This document shows positions 32,784 through 40,668 of a stretch of DNA of 43,321 nucleotides, piece by piece; positions within the stretch are counted from its first letter, which is position 1; each line of letters opens with the position of its first letter. Origin of the DNA: Bacteroidota bacterium (lineage in GTDB: Bacteria; Bacteroidota; Bacteroidia; Bacteroidales; B18-G4). The notes beneath the pieces are model-generated. The model searched no databases, was not told where the DNA came from, and was given only the letters and a program-made list of their open reading frames with translations. The stretch lies in NCBI GenBank assembly GCA_018831055.1, contig JAHJRE010000137.1, positions 1 through 43,321 of the forward strand, in the 5' to 3' direction. Position numbers and translations under genes: made by a program.

Positions 32784-34484
32784 TTAATTACTTTTTATTA
32801 TAGATGATAGCTTTTCTTTAATGTTATCATCGGAAATGTCTAAACAGGTAGATTTTTTCTCTTTTACCCACCATTTTTTCCGTACAAGTTCCGTTAGACT
32901 TTGTCTGACAACCCATACCATTTTCCCTTCGTATTCATCAATTTTCTCTAAAGAAGGACCCCATCCACCACCTGAAAGCTCAAGCGGTCCGATTTCATCA
33001 ATAATCAAGAGAGGTGATCTATTCCGTATAGCAACAAGGATGATATCATTCCCTTTATTAATGGTTTCCGGATTAAAAAAATACCTGCCTTGGTGTACCC
33101 ATCCTGATTCCCCCTCCAAACGACATAAAACAAACATTTCACCAGAGGGGAGGTCTATAAGATCATATCCCTTAAATATTCCTTCCTCAAAATGTTTAAC
33201 CGACAAAAACCCTCTTGAACCGGGGAGATGATCAGATGCATCTATCAAATTTTTTAGCAATCCTGTCTTTCCTGAATCAATGGGTCCTGTCAGGATGGTC
33301 AATGACCCTGAATAAGTATTTCTTTTTTCATTAAACAAATCACGTCCCCGGGCAATAACCTGCGCGAGTGATGATACCGGACGGGAGATAATATCACGTG
33401 GTTTGATGGAGCCGTCTGTCATTTCCGGTAGCACAGAAAAAGCCAGCTCCATGGCATCATATAACCTTGACAAACCTCTTTTTGTCAATAACTCGCGGAC
33501 AACAGGGCTTCTGAGTTCAACGCTGATAGCAGCAAAACCCGCTACAATTACCAGAGCTCTCACTACCATTTTTATTCCTGCTAACAATCCCCCCATTTGA
33601 AATAGATTCCTGGAGCTAAAGCCCTCCCAGAAAAATGAAGTTATAACCACCAGTAACGTTAACTGAATCCAGAAACCGGGTTTTTTCAGGTATCGCAACG
33701 ACCTTTTATAATAATAAGCTACAATTGCAGTAAACGACAATGAAAGGGCAAATCCGGCGATAAGATGATCCGTATTCAGCAGGAATAAGGAAACAAAAAT
33801 CATGATCAAATAGAACAGTATCAATGGAAGGGAGTAACTGCCCTGCTTGTTTTCGGGAAATACCGAATGCAGATCAATCTTTCTTTTATTTGCTGTATCC
33901 CCCAACTCCCTGTTAATAATTGCAGAACGTCTTCCTGCCATTATACCGGCAATAACAGCAAATATACCTGCTGCCACATAAATAAGACAAAGCAGGATAA
34001 ATGCTTCCAGTGGTCTGACATTCTCAAGGGATAGTTGCCGTACAGCAAAATTGTATAGGTTCTCAAGAACCCTTACAAAGTCTGCCCCGTAAATGATAAG
34101 CAATGTGATTATTTTATGGAACAATGCGCTTACCACCCCTGCAATGCCTCCCAGAAGATACCCGATAATATTTCTTCCGGCGAGGGTGATAAACAATTCC
34201 ATCAGTAATGCCTCGGCCAATATACCGGTCATGGGGCCAATAATTATCGCGCTTGGTGAAATTGACTTCATCAGAGCACAGATAATTCCTGCCCTGAGGA
34301 TCAAACCTCTCTCTTTCCATATCTGCAGGAAACCCGTCATAAGAGCTACAGATATCACTGAAAGCAGAGTGCCTGAGAATGGTACCCTCAGATTGTGAAG
34401 AAAACTACCCAGGATTATTTCATTTCCTGCCCATAAACTGCCAATGATGGCTGCTTTTAGCCACAATGTAGAGGATGCTTTCAT
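32784..34484 (-). CDS. Multi-spanning membrane protein fused to THEP1-like NTPase
   Basis: 566 aa. Residues 8-185 contain five or six TM segments. The start (LWAGNEIILGSFLHNLRVPF, PMTGILAEALLMELFITLAG) resembles an ECF-transporter S component. Residues 219-325 hold four more TM segments, followed by an amphipathic region (RSPVVRELLTKRGLSRLYDA) reminiscent of the coupling part of EcfT/CbiQ. The C-terminal third is a P-loop NTPase of the THEP1 family, with Walker A GPIDSGKT (400-407) and Walker B LLIIDEIGPLEL (492-503). THEP1 enzymes hydrolyse NTPs. No ABC-type signature (LSGGQ) is present, so this would not be a normal ECF transporter. Its start overlaps the end of the DUF218 gene by 4 bp. Substrate unknown; the transporter reading is inference. 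Confidence 0.75.
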   Translation of the reverse strand: MKASSTLWLKAAIIGSLWAGNEIILGSFLHNLRVPFSGTLLSVISVALMTGFLQIWKERGLILRAGIICALMKSISPSAIIIGPMTGILAEALLMELFITLAGRNIIGYLLGGIAGVVSALFHKIITLLIIYGADFVRVLENLYNFAVRQLSLENVRPLEAFILLCLIYVAAGIFAVIAGIMAGRRSAIINRELGDTANKRKIDLHSVFPENKQGSYSLPLILFYLIMIFVSLFLLNTDHLIAGFALSLSFTAIVAYYYKRSLRYLKKPGFWIQLTLLVVITSFFWEGFSSRNLFQMGGLLAGIKMVVRALVIVAGFAAISVELRSPVVRELLTKRGLSRLYDAMELAFSVLPEMTDGSIKPRDIISRPVSSLAQVIARGRDLFNEKRNTYSGSLTILTGPIDSGKTGLLKNLIDASDHLPGSRGFLSVKHFEEGIFKGYDLIDLPSGEMFVLCRLEGESGWVHQGRYFFNPETINKGNDIILVAIRNRSPLLIIDEIGPLELSGGGWGPSLEKIDEYEGKMVWVVRQSLTELVRKKWWVKEKKSTCLDISDDNIKEKLSSIIKSN

Positions 34485-35236
34485 TCCATTTGACTGTCAT
34501 TATATCCAGAATCACGCTCTTTCCTGAATTTTAAAACCATATAATCTTTGGCAAGGGCGGCAAACTCCCTTAACACCCTCTTCCTGCACCACTGCCAATC
34601 CCGCCAATTGTTCATCTGATATTTACCCCCAGGATCCATACTTGCAATTCTGTAATTAACCGATATAGTTTTATCAGCGATCATTTTTACTCTTCTTTGA
34701 TGATACAGGGAAGTGACCAGAATAAGCTTATCGACACCATGTGCGATGGCTATGCTATCTGCATTCACACAATTTTGATAGGTATTCCGGCTTTTAAATT
34801 CAAATATGACCGGAATTTCAAGCCCGGTTCTATCCCGCAATCTGTCGGTGATCATTTGTTTAAAAAGGGAAGTATCCTTTAAGTTCCCTTCAGAAACTAC
34901 GAAAGTACGGGACCGTTGAAGGTAGAGGTCAGCAGCAGCATCAATCCTTTCTACCGTGCTGTTTCTCCAATAATCCTGAGACATCATCCCTGCTCCGTAA
35001 ACAACAATCATTTCTCCATAATTATCCGCAATGGATTCTCCATTATCCAATCCGGAAAGCATTTTTTTCAGGACAAAAGGGGGCATTACCAGGATTATGG
35101 TGGCTATTACAATCAGGGGATACAGGAATTTCCCTTTTAATAAAAAACTAAAGCGTTTCAGGATCATCTTCCCGGTTGAATAAATGCAAACACTGGATTT
35201 GAAGATGTAAAAATAACGATATTTGCTATGCCTCAT
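34481..35236 (-). CDS. DUF218 (SanA/ElyC/YdcF-like) membrane protein
   Basis: 251 aa. One TM helix lies at about residues 35-56 (FLYPLIVIATIILVMPPFVL), followed by the DUF218 domain: MIVVYGAGM, RIDAAADLYLQRSRTFVVSE, ESRNTYQNC-type block (FKSRNTYQNCVNADSIA) and KLILVTSLYHQRRVKMI. Family members act in envelope biogenesis; the reaction is unknown. An internal ATG at 35167, after GGGAAG, would remove 23 residues and place the TM helix at the N-terminus, and may be the real start. The stop overlaps the start of the membrane-NTPase gene by 4 bp (ATGA), so the two are translationally coupled and may form one system. Confidence 0.8.
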   Translation of the reverse strand: MRHSKYRYFYIFKSSVCIYSTGKMILKRFSFLLKGKFLYPLIVIATIILVMPPFVLKKMLSGLDNGESIADNYGEMIVVYGAGMMSQDYWRNSTVERIDAAADLYLQRSRTFVVSEGNLKDTSLFKQMITDRLRDRTGLEIPVIFEFKSRNTYQNCVNADSIAIAHGVDKLILVTSLYHQRRVKMIADKTISVNYRIASMDPGGKYQMNNWRDWQWCRKRVLREFAALAKDYMVLKFRKERDSGYNDSQME

Positions 35237-35608
35237 TAAGCATAGTTACAAGCAAGCCTAAAAGATGACACAACTACCATCAACGAGACACTAAAACCAT
35301 CGACCTTTGACATCTTGACCTGACTTTTCAGGCTACCTTAACTCGGCAGACAATTTCGCTGTATTTCGACACAGACCAGCAGACCAACTTGGCAATACAC
35401 AAGCCTACCCAAGAAGAAATAAAACACCCCACCGCACCAAAAAATGAATTTCTGCCACCGCACAAGTGGCACATTTGGCATTGCCCTCCTCACAAGCCGA
35501 CCCTTCTGCAAAACCAAAAGAGCCACTTTTTCTCCACGCACCGGAGTCAACAGAGATCAACAATACTGCATTTGTAGAAACAATACTTAAAATAATTTTC
35601 ATAAAAAG
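35237..35608. other. Intergenic border between chromosome backbone and defence operon
   Basis: 370 bp without a gene I can support. Short open frames on both strands around 35340-35600 are rich in His, Pro, Lys and Gln and look like chance products. No tRNA, integrase or att-like repeat is visible. Base composition is AT-rich on the right and mixed in the middle (accgcaccaaaaaatgaa, gtggcacatttggcattgcc), which resembles degenerate intergenic repeats in this phylum. Confidence 0.4.
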
Positions 35609-35639
35609 TTTGGAAATTAAAAAACTTTACTTACTTTTG
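35609..35639 (+). promoter_or_regulatory. Exact-consensus Bacteroidetes promoter of the defence operon
   Basis: TTTG at 35609-35612, 19 bp spacer, TACTTTTG at 35632-35639: this fits the primary sigma (SigAbfr) consensus TTTG-N19-TAnnTTTG exactly. The start codon follows 24 bp later with an AAAGGA ribosome binding site at about 35652-35657. It is the best promoter in the window and probably drives all genes to the right edge. Confidence 0.8.
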
Positions 35640-35663
35640 TAGCGTCATTACAAAGGAATAAAT

Positions 35664-36221
35664 TTGAAAAAGCTAATTAAAGATATTACAAACATCCAAA
35701 CTGGACTCTTCGCTAAGCCTGCTGGCATTGGTGAATTGGTGTATCTACAGTCCAAGCATTTTGACGAATATGGGCAATTACTTTCTACACTTCAGCCCGA
35801 CTTGATGGCTGAGGGTATTTCTGAAAAGCATCTACTAAAAGATGGTGACGTGCTGTTTGCTGCAAAGGGAACAAAAAACTTTGCAGCCCTTTTTGAAAAC
35901 TTCAACAAACCATCTGTAGCTTCAACTTCTTTTTTCGTATTAAGACCAACCGACAAAAAGATACTTCCTGATTATCTGGCTTGGTTCCTTAACAATCACT
36001 CCACACAGACACTATTAAAAAGTCAAGCTATTGGCACTTCCATTCCTTCTATTTCAAAACAAGTTTTGGAAAATCTGGAAATAGCAGTGCCGGATATCGA
36101 AACACAAAAAGCGATTCTTCAAATCACTAAGCTTCGTAACAAGGAGAAAGCATTGAAGCAGGAAATTGAAACACTTCGTGAAAAACAAATTCAACAACAA
36201 ATAATCAACGCAATAAAATAA
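35664..36221 (+). CDS. hsdS: Half-size type I restriction specificity subunit (HsdS, single TRD)
   Basis: 185 aa, about half of a normal HsdS. It starts with TTG after AAAGGA. Residues 1-140 form one target-recognition domain with the usual landmarks (GDVLFAAKGTKNFAALF, PDYLAWFLNNHSTQTLL, GTSIPSISKQVLENLEIAVP). The tail IETQKAILQITKLRNKEKAL continues into one coiled-coil spacer helix. Half-size HsdS proteins are known to dimerise and give a symmetric recognition site. It precedes hsdM by 5 bp. A full-length HsdS is encoded four genes later, so the operon has two specificity proteins. It could instead be a regulatory or antagonist subunit; it does not look broken. Confidence 0.85.
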   Translation: MKKLIKDITNIQTGLFAKPAGIGELVYLQSKHFDEYGQLLSTLQPDLMAEGISEKHLLKDGDVLFAAKGTKNFAALFENFNKPSVASTSFFVLRPTDKKILPDYLAWFLNNHSTQTLLKSQAIGTSIPSISKQVLENLEIAVPDIETQKAILQITKLRNKEKALKQEIETLREKQIQQQIINAIK

Positions 36222-36226
36222 GTATC

Positions 36227-37789
36227 ATGGCTAAAATAACACAGAAAGACATCAACGATGCAGTTTGGAAAGCTTGCGACACCTTTAGAGGGAGTATTGA
36301 TCCAAGCGTTTACAAAGACTATGTGCTTACCATGCTGTTCCTGAAATACCTCAGCGATGTGCATGATGATAAAATGGAAGGCTACTTGAAAAAGTATAAT
36401 GGTGATGCAGAACGTGCAAAACGTGCCATGCAACATGAACGCTTTATTGTACCGGAGCACAGCCATTTTAAATTTCTTTTCGATTCACGCAATGAAGCCA
36501 ACATTGGTGAACTCATCAACATTGCTTTGACTGATTTAGAAGAAGCCAACCGTGAAAAGCTATACAGTGAAGACGGTGCAGGGATATTCCAAAATATTGA
36601 CTTTAACAGCAGCAAGCTGGGCGAACCCAAGGATAAAAATCAACGACTGAAAACCTTGCTTATTGATTTTAAATCGGATAAACTGGATTTGCGTCCATCG
36701 CATTTAGATGGCAACGACATTATTGGTGGTGCTTACATGTTCCTGATTGAAAACTTTGCCAGTGATGCCGGAAAAAAAGCAGGTGAATTTTTTACGCCAA
36801 AAGAAGTTTCTACGCTTATTGCTAAACTTACCAAAAGCAAACCCGGTTCACGTATATGTGACCCAACCTGTGGTTCTGCTTCTCTTTTAATTAAAGCAGG
36901 TGAAGAAGTAGGCTCAGATAATTTCTCACTTTTCGGACAAGAAGCAAACGGAAGCACCTGGGCATTGGCAGTGATGAACATGTTTTTGCATGGCTTTGAC
37001 AATGCTACCATCCGTTGGGGCGATACCATTCGCAACCCGAAACTGAAAGAAGGCGATACCTTGATGAAGTTTGATACCGTAGTAGCAAACCCTCCTTTCT
37101 CCTTAGATAAATGGGGAAAGGTAGAAGACAAGGATGGCGAAAAAACCACTGTTAGCTACGACCCTGAAAGCGATAAATACAACCGTTTTTGGAGGGGTGT
37201 ACCACCTAAGAGCAAAGGTGACTGGGCATTTATCAGTCACATGATTGAAACGCTGAATGAACACGGCAAAGCAGGAGTAGTTGTGCCGCATGGTGTATTG
37301 TTCCGTGGCAGCAGCGAAGGTCGTATACGTCAACGCACCATTGAAGAAAACCTGCTCGAAGCGGTGATTGGTTTACCTGCTAACCTGTTTTTTGGCACAG
37401 GTATTCCGGCAGCTATTCTCATTTTTAACAAGCAAAAAAGCAGCAACAACTTCTTGTTTATTGATGCAAGCAAGCAATATGAAAGTGCCAAAAACCAAAA
37501 CAAGCTGCGAGCAAGCGATATTGAACACATTGTAAAAACCTACCGTGATTTTACAACGGGCAAATTACAACCTGGTGTGGTGGAAGATAAATTCAGTTAT
37601 GTAGCCACACCCGGAGAAATACAAGAAAACGACTTTAACCTAAATATCCCTCGCTATGTGGACACGTTTGAAGAAGAGGCCGAAGTGGATATTGCTGCCG
37701 TACAAAAGGAAATTGAAAAATTAGAAGATGAACTAAAAACGGTGCAGGCTGAAATGGACAAATACCTTAAACAAATAAATGCTTTTTAA
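36227..37789 (+). CDS. hsdM: Type I restriction-modification DNA methyltransferase HsdM
   Basis: 520 aa, full length. The N-terminal helical HsdM domain (about 8-150; VWKACDTFRGSIDPSVYKDY, MLFLKYLSDVHDD) is followed by the N6-adenine methylase fold. The SAM-binding motif I is DPTCGSAS from residue 212, after GEFFTPKEVSTLIAKL. The catalytic motif IV is NPPF at 288-291. The C-terminal coiled coil (VQKEIEKLEDELKTVQAEMD) should contact HsdS. It methylates adenine at the site chosen by the S subunit, and would act with HsdR for cleavage; hsdR is not in the window. The next gene, a CD-NTase, begins 2 bp after its stop. Confidence 0.95.
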   Translation: MAKITQKDINDAVWKACDTFRGSIDPSVYKDYVLTMLFLKYLSDVHDDKMEGYLKKYNGDAERAKRAMQHERFIVPEHSHFKFLFDSRNEANIGELINIALTDLEEANREKLYSEDGAGIFQNIDFNSSKLGEPKDKNQRLKTLLIDFKSDKLDLRPSHLDGNDIIGGAYMFLIENFASDAGKKAGEFFTPKEVSTLIAKLTKSKPGSRICDPTCGSASLLIKAGEEVGSDNFSLFGQEANGSTWALAVMNMFLHGFDNATIRWGDTIRNPKLKEGDTLMKFDTVVANPPFSLDKWGKVEDKDGEKTTVSYDPESDKYNRFWRGVPPKSKGDWAFISHMIETLNEHGKAGVVVPHGVLFRGSSEGRIRQRTIEENLLEAVIGLPANLFFGTGIPAAILIFNKQKSSNNFLFIDASKQYESAKNQNKLRASDIEHIVKTYRDFTTGKLQPGVVEDKFSYVATPGEIQENDFNLNIPRYVDTFEEEAEVDIAAVQKEIEKLEDELKTVQAEMDKYLKQINAF

Positions 37790-37791
37790 TT

Positions 37792-39021
37792 ATGCTTACA
37801 AAAGAACAAAAACAACAATTCAGCGATATTCTGGAAGAGTTAGGCAAGACGCTTGAAATCACAAAAGAACAGTATGATGCAGCAGTTAAAAGCTATAAAT
37901 ATGTTGGTGAATGGCTTTCAAAAGACGATTCTCCACTTGCAACCTATAGTCCAGAGATACTACCACAAGGCTCATTCTTGTTGCAAACAATGATAAGACC
38001 AATACATGAGGAAGACGAACTTGATATCGACCTTGTATGTAAGCTCGAAAAGATACAAGCCAGTTGGACACAGTACGAGTTAAAAAAACTTGTTGGTGAT
38101 AGACTAAAAGCAAATGGTATTCTTAACAAACTCTTGGTGATACCTGACGGTAGAAGGTGTTGGACTTTGCAATATGCTGAATCAGCTAAGTTTCATTTAG
38201 ATGTATTGCCATCAGTTGTAGCAACTGGTTATAGAACAATATTAGAAAAAGCGTTTTCGGCAACTGATTTGACAGATACAAATACATTGGGTATTCGAAT
38301 AACAGATAGAAATACCCCAAATTATAGAACATCGACAAATCTTCGTGAGTGGTTAAAAAGTAACCCATTCGGTTATGCTATTTGGTTTCAAGATCGCTGT
38401 AAAATAGTGACAAGAGAAGTGAGGATGATGAGTGAAGCAATTCAACCTGTTCCTAAATACCAAACTGATAAATTGCCGTTGCAACGTGTAGTTCAAATCC
38501 TGAAGCGTCACCGTGATATGATGTTCAATGGTGATGAGCATAAGCCAATTTCAATCATCATAACAACTTTGGCTTCCAGAGCCTACGCAAAAGAAACTGA
38601 TATAATTGATGCTTTAATAAATGTGGTTACCAAAATGAGAAGTCATATTTCAGACACGAATCCTTTTACAGGAGCAAACGAAAAATGGGTAAGCAACCCT
38701 GTTCATCCCGAGGAAAATTTTGCTGATAAATGGAAGGAATTTCCGGTTAGACAAACCAATTTTTACAAATGGCTTGATGCTGTAGAATTGGACGTGAAGA
38801 ATATTGTTGCACAACAAGGTAAGGGTTTACAGTTCATCAATGAATCAATGGTGAAGCCATTTGGTAAAGATGCTGTTACCAAAGCATTCAGTAGTTATGG
38901 TGAAAAATATTTGAAGCAACGTGAAAGTGGTGCAATGAAAATGGCAGCAGGAACGGGAATGCTGGGTGAAACCGGGAGAACTTCTGTTCCCCAACACAAA
39001 CCTTTTGGTAAAAATGAGTAG
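37792..39021 (+). CDS. CBASS CD-NTase 1 (cGAS/DncV-like nucleotidyltransferase)
   Basis: 409 aa. The polymerase-beta-type nucleotidyltransferase core is visible: QGS at 59-61, the metal-binding pair D78-x-D80 (DELDIDLVCKLEK) and a third acidic residue D137 (KFHLDVLPSVV). It is the typical CD-NTase layout with a C-terminal helical bundle (QVVQILKRHRDMMF-type segment RVVQILKRHRDMMFNGDEHK). It should make a cyclic di- or trinucleotide on phage infection. The last 30 residues are Gly-rich and probably flexible (TGMLGETGRTSVPQHKPF), as in CD-NTases whose C-terminus is conjugated by an E2 partner. The E2-like gene overlaps it by 8 bp. It starts 2 bp after hsdM. The product cannot be predicted safely from sequence. 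Confidence 0.88.
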   Translation: MLTKEQKQQFSDILEELGKTLEITKEQYDAAVKSYKYVGEWLSKDDSPLATYSPEILPQGSFLLQTMIRPIHEEDELDIDLVCKLEKIQASWTQYELKKLVGDRLKANGILNKLLVIPDGRRCWTLQYAESAKFHLDVLPSVVATGYRTILEKAFSATDLTDTNTLGIRITDRNTPNYRTSTNLREWLKSNPFGYAIWFQDRCKIVTREVRMMSEAIQPVPKYQTDKLPLQRVVQILKRHRDMMFNGDEHKPISIIITTLASRAYAKETDIIDALINVVTKMRSHISDTNPFTGANEKWVSNPVHPEENFADKWKEFPVRQTNFYKWLDAVELDVKNIVAQQGKGLQFINESMVKPFGKDAVTKAFSSYGEKYLKQRESGAMKMAAGTGMLGETGRTSVPQHKPFGKNE

Positions 39022-39487
39022 AAAGTCGCTTGTAATACAGGAAGGTACTCTTAAGTCCTATTTCCCCGGAAGCCAAATAAAGCGAAAGGGGGAATCGGAA
39101 CTCACATGGATTGGAGTTGTTACGCCATCTCCGCTGAGTGCTACCTATAAATTAAAGCTACACTACAAATATAATGAGGGAGCTAAGGTATATGTAATTG
39201 ACCCAAAACCATTGAAATTGGCAGTAGGGCAAGTTGTTTTACCACACGTTTACAGTACGCCAGACCAACGGCTATGTCTCTATTATCCTAAAGACAAAGA
39301 ATGGAACACAGGTATGCTCTACGTGCATACATTAATCCCATGGGCATGTGAATGGCTTTGCCATTATGAATTATGGGTGGCTACAGGGACTTGGCATGGT
39401 GGAGGAATATATCACCCAACCGAGGCTGAAAAACAAGCCAACAAACAAAAAGAAACAATTGATGAAGCAAGCAGCAGTAATAAATAA
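39014..39487 (+). CDS. CBASS E2-like protein (stand-alone, type II-short)
   Basis: 157 aa from the ATG at 39014, which overlaps the CD-NTase stop by 8 bp; the frame is open further left (38966) but inside the CD-NTase gene. The layout matches an E2 ubiquitin-conjugating fold: strands YKLKLHYKYNEGAKVYVIDP, then LPHVYSTPDQRLCLYYPKDK with H78 and a candidate catalytic C88, then W97, then a C-terminal helix region LIPWACEWLCHYELWVATG and the family ending WHGGGIYHP. This corresponds to the HPN...C...W pattern of E2s. Known type II-short CBASS systems carry an E2 without an E1 or JAB protease, and it primes the partner CD-NTase. No ThiF-like E1 and no JAB gene is present within the window. It links CD-NTase 1 to a conjugation step. 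Confidence 0.78.
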   Translation: MSRKSLVIQEGTLKSYFPGSQIKRKGESELTWIGVVTPSPLSATYKLKLHYKYNEGAKVYVIDPKPLKLAVGQVVLPHVYSTPDQRLCLYYPKDKEWNTGMLYVHTLIPWACEWLCHYELWVATGTWHGGGIYHPTEAEKQANKQKETIDEASSSNK

Positions 39488-40667
39488 TTTAATGGAGGAA
39501 AGGAAGCCTTTTTACAATTCTACGATACCAACAGATTGGAGTGTAAGTACAGTTGGCGAAGCATTTGAAATTTGTAACTATTTACGTTTTCCAATAAGCG
39601 AAGAAGAACGGAAGAAAATCCAAGGCCTTTTCCCCTATTATGGTCCAACAAAAATTCAAGACTATATTAACGAATATAGAATAGAAGGGAAATATGCTTT
39701 AATCGGAGAGGATGGCGACCATTTTTTAAAATGGAAGGAATTGCCAATGACACTTTTGGTAGAAGGCAAATTCAATGTTAACAATCATGCACATGTAATA
39801 AAAGGCACGGACAACCTTACTGAGTGGTTTTTCTATTATTTTAACCACAAAGAACTAACTCCATATTTGACAAGGCAAGGAGCTGGAAGATACAAACTAA
39901 CCAAGCAATCACTAGAAAAAATCCCGATTGCATTGCCAAATATTGCGGAACAAAAAGCTATAACAACGATTATAAGAACCTGTGATGCTAATGTTGAAGT
40001 AGTTGAGAAACTTATTATCCAAAAAGAACTCCGCAAAAAATGGCTCATGCAGCAATTACTTTCGGGGAAAAGAAGACTGAATAGCTTTAATGGTGAAGTA
40101 AAAACAAAAGTTGTAGGACAGTTTATAAAAGAAGTTTCTGAAAGAAATAAGGACTTGAAAGTTACCAGAGTTCTCTCTGTTACAAATTCCAGAGGATTTA
40201 TAAACCAATCTGATCAATTTGATAGGTCGGTTGCTAGCGAAGATGCTTCAAACTATAAAATCGTAAAGAAAGGTCAGTTTGCATATAATCCTTCGAGGGT
40301 TAATGTTGGCTCACTTGATTTACTGAGAAATTTTGATGAAGGCATTTTGAGTCCAATGTATGTTGTGTTTTCAACAGACGAAAAACATCTACTTGCTGAC
40401 TTTCTATACTTTCATCTAAAAACACAATGGTTCTATGGTCATATTCCAATGTTCGTTCAGGGAAGCGTTAGAGATAGTTTATCATTTGATGGACTTTGCT
40501 CAATGAAGTTTTTTATTCCAACGATAGAAGAGCAAACTGCCATTGTTAGAGTTCTTCAAGCAGCAGATAAAGAAATATCGCTTTTGAAATTGAAAGCAGA
40601 AAAATTGCGAGAAAAGAAAAAAGGCTTGATGCAGCAATTATTAACCGGAAAAATCAGAATCAAATAA
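39462..40667 (+). CDS. hsdS: Full-length type I restriction specificity subunit (HsdS, two TRDs)
   Basis: 401 aa from the ATG at 39462, which overlaps the E2 gene by 26 bp; an ATG at 39492, 4 bp after the E2 stop, is equally possible. Two TRDs are present. The first runs from IPTDWSVSTVGEAFEI to LEKIPIALPNIAEQKAI and leads into the central helix RKKWLMQQLLSGKRRL. The second runs from KVTRVLSVTNSRGF to SMKFFIPTIEEQTAIVRVLQ and leads into EKKKGLMQQLLTGKIRIK. Two different TRDs give an asymmetric bipartite target. It is separated from hsdM by the CD-NTase and E2 genes, which is unusual. It shares little with the half-size HsdS beyond the general layout. The patatin gene starts 1 bp after its stop. 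Confidence 0.92.
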   Translation: MKQAAVINNLMEERKPFYNSTIPTDWSVSTVGEAFEICNYLRFPISEEERKKIQGLFPYYGPTKIQDYINEYRIEGKYALIGEDGDHFLKWKELPMTLLVEGKFNVNNHAHVIKGTDNLTEWFFYYFNHKELTPYLTRQGAGRYKLTKQSLEKIPIALPNIAEQKAITTIIRTCDANVEVVEKLIIQKELRKKWLMQQLLSGKRRLNSFNGEVKTKVVGQFIKEVSERNKDLKVTRVLSVTNSRGFINQSDQFDRSVASEDASNYKIVKKGQFAYNPSRVNVGSLDLLRNFDEGILSPMYVVFSTDEKHLLADFLYFHLKTQWFYGHIPMFVQGSVRDSLSFDGLCSMKFFIPTIEEQTAIVRVLQAADKEISLLKLKAEKLREKKKGLMQQLLTGKIRIK

Positions 40668-40668
40668 T

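Noticed and set aside
35338-35602. Small genes in the gap before the defence operon (62-70 aa on both strands)
   Set aside because: Overlapping frames with biased, low-complexity content, no ribosome binding sites and no recognisable domain.
38966-39013. Earlier start for the E2-like protein
   Set aside because: It lies inside the CD-NTase coding sequence, and the ATG at 39014 gives the usual short overlap and a family-like N-terminus.
39348-39461. Earlier start for the full-length HsdS
   Set aside because: It would overlap the E2 gene by 140 bp and adds residues unlike any HsdS N-terminus.
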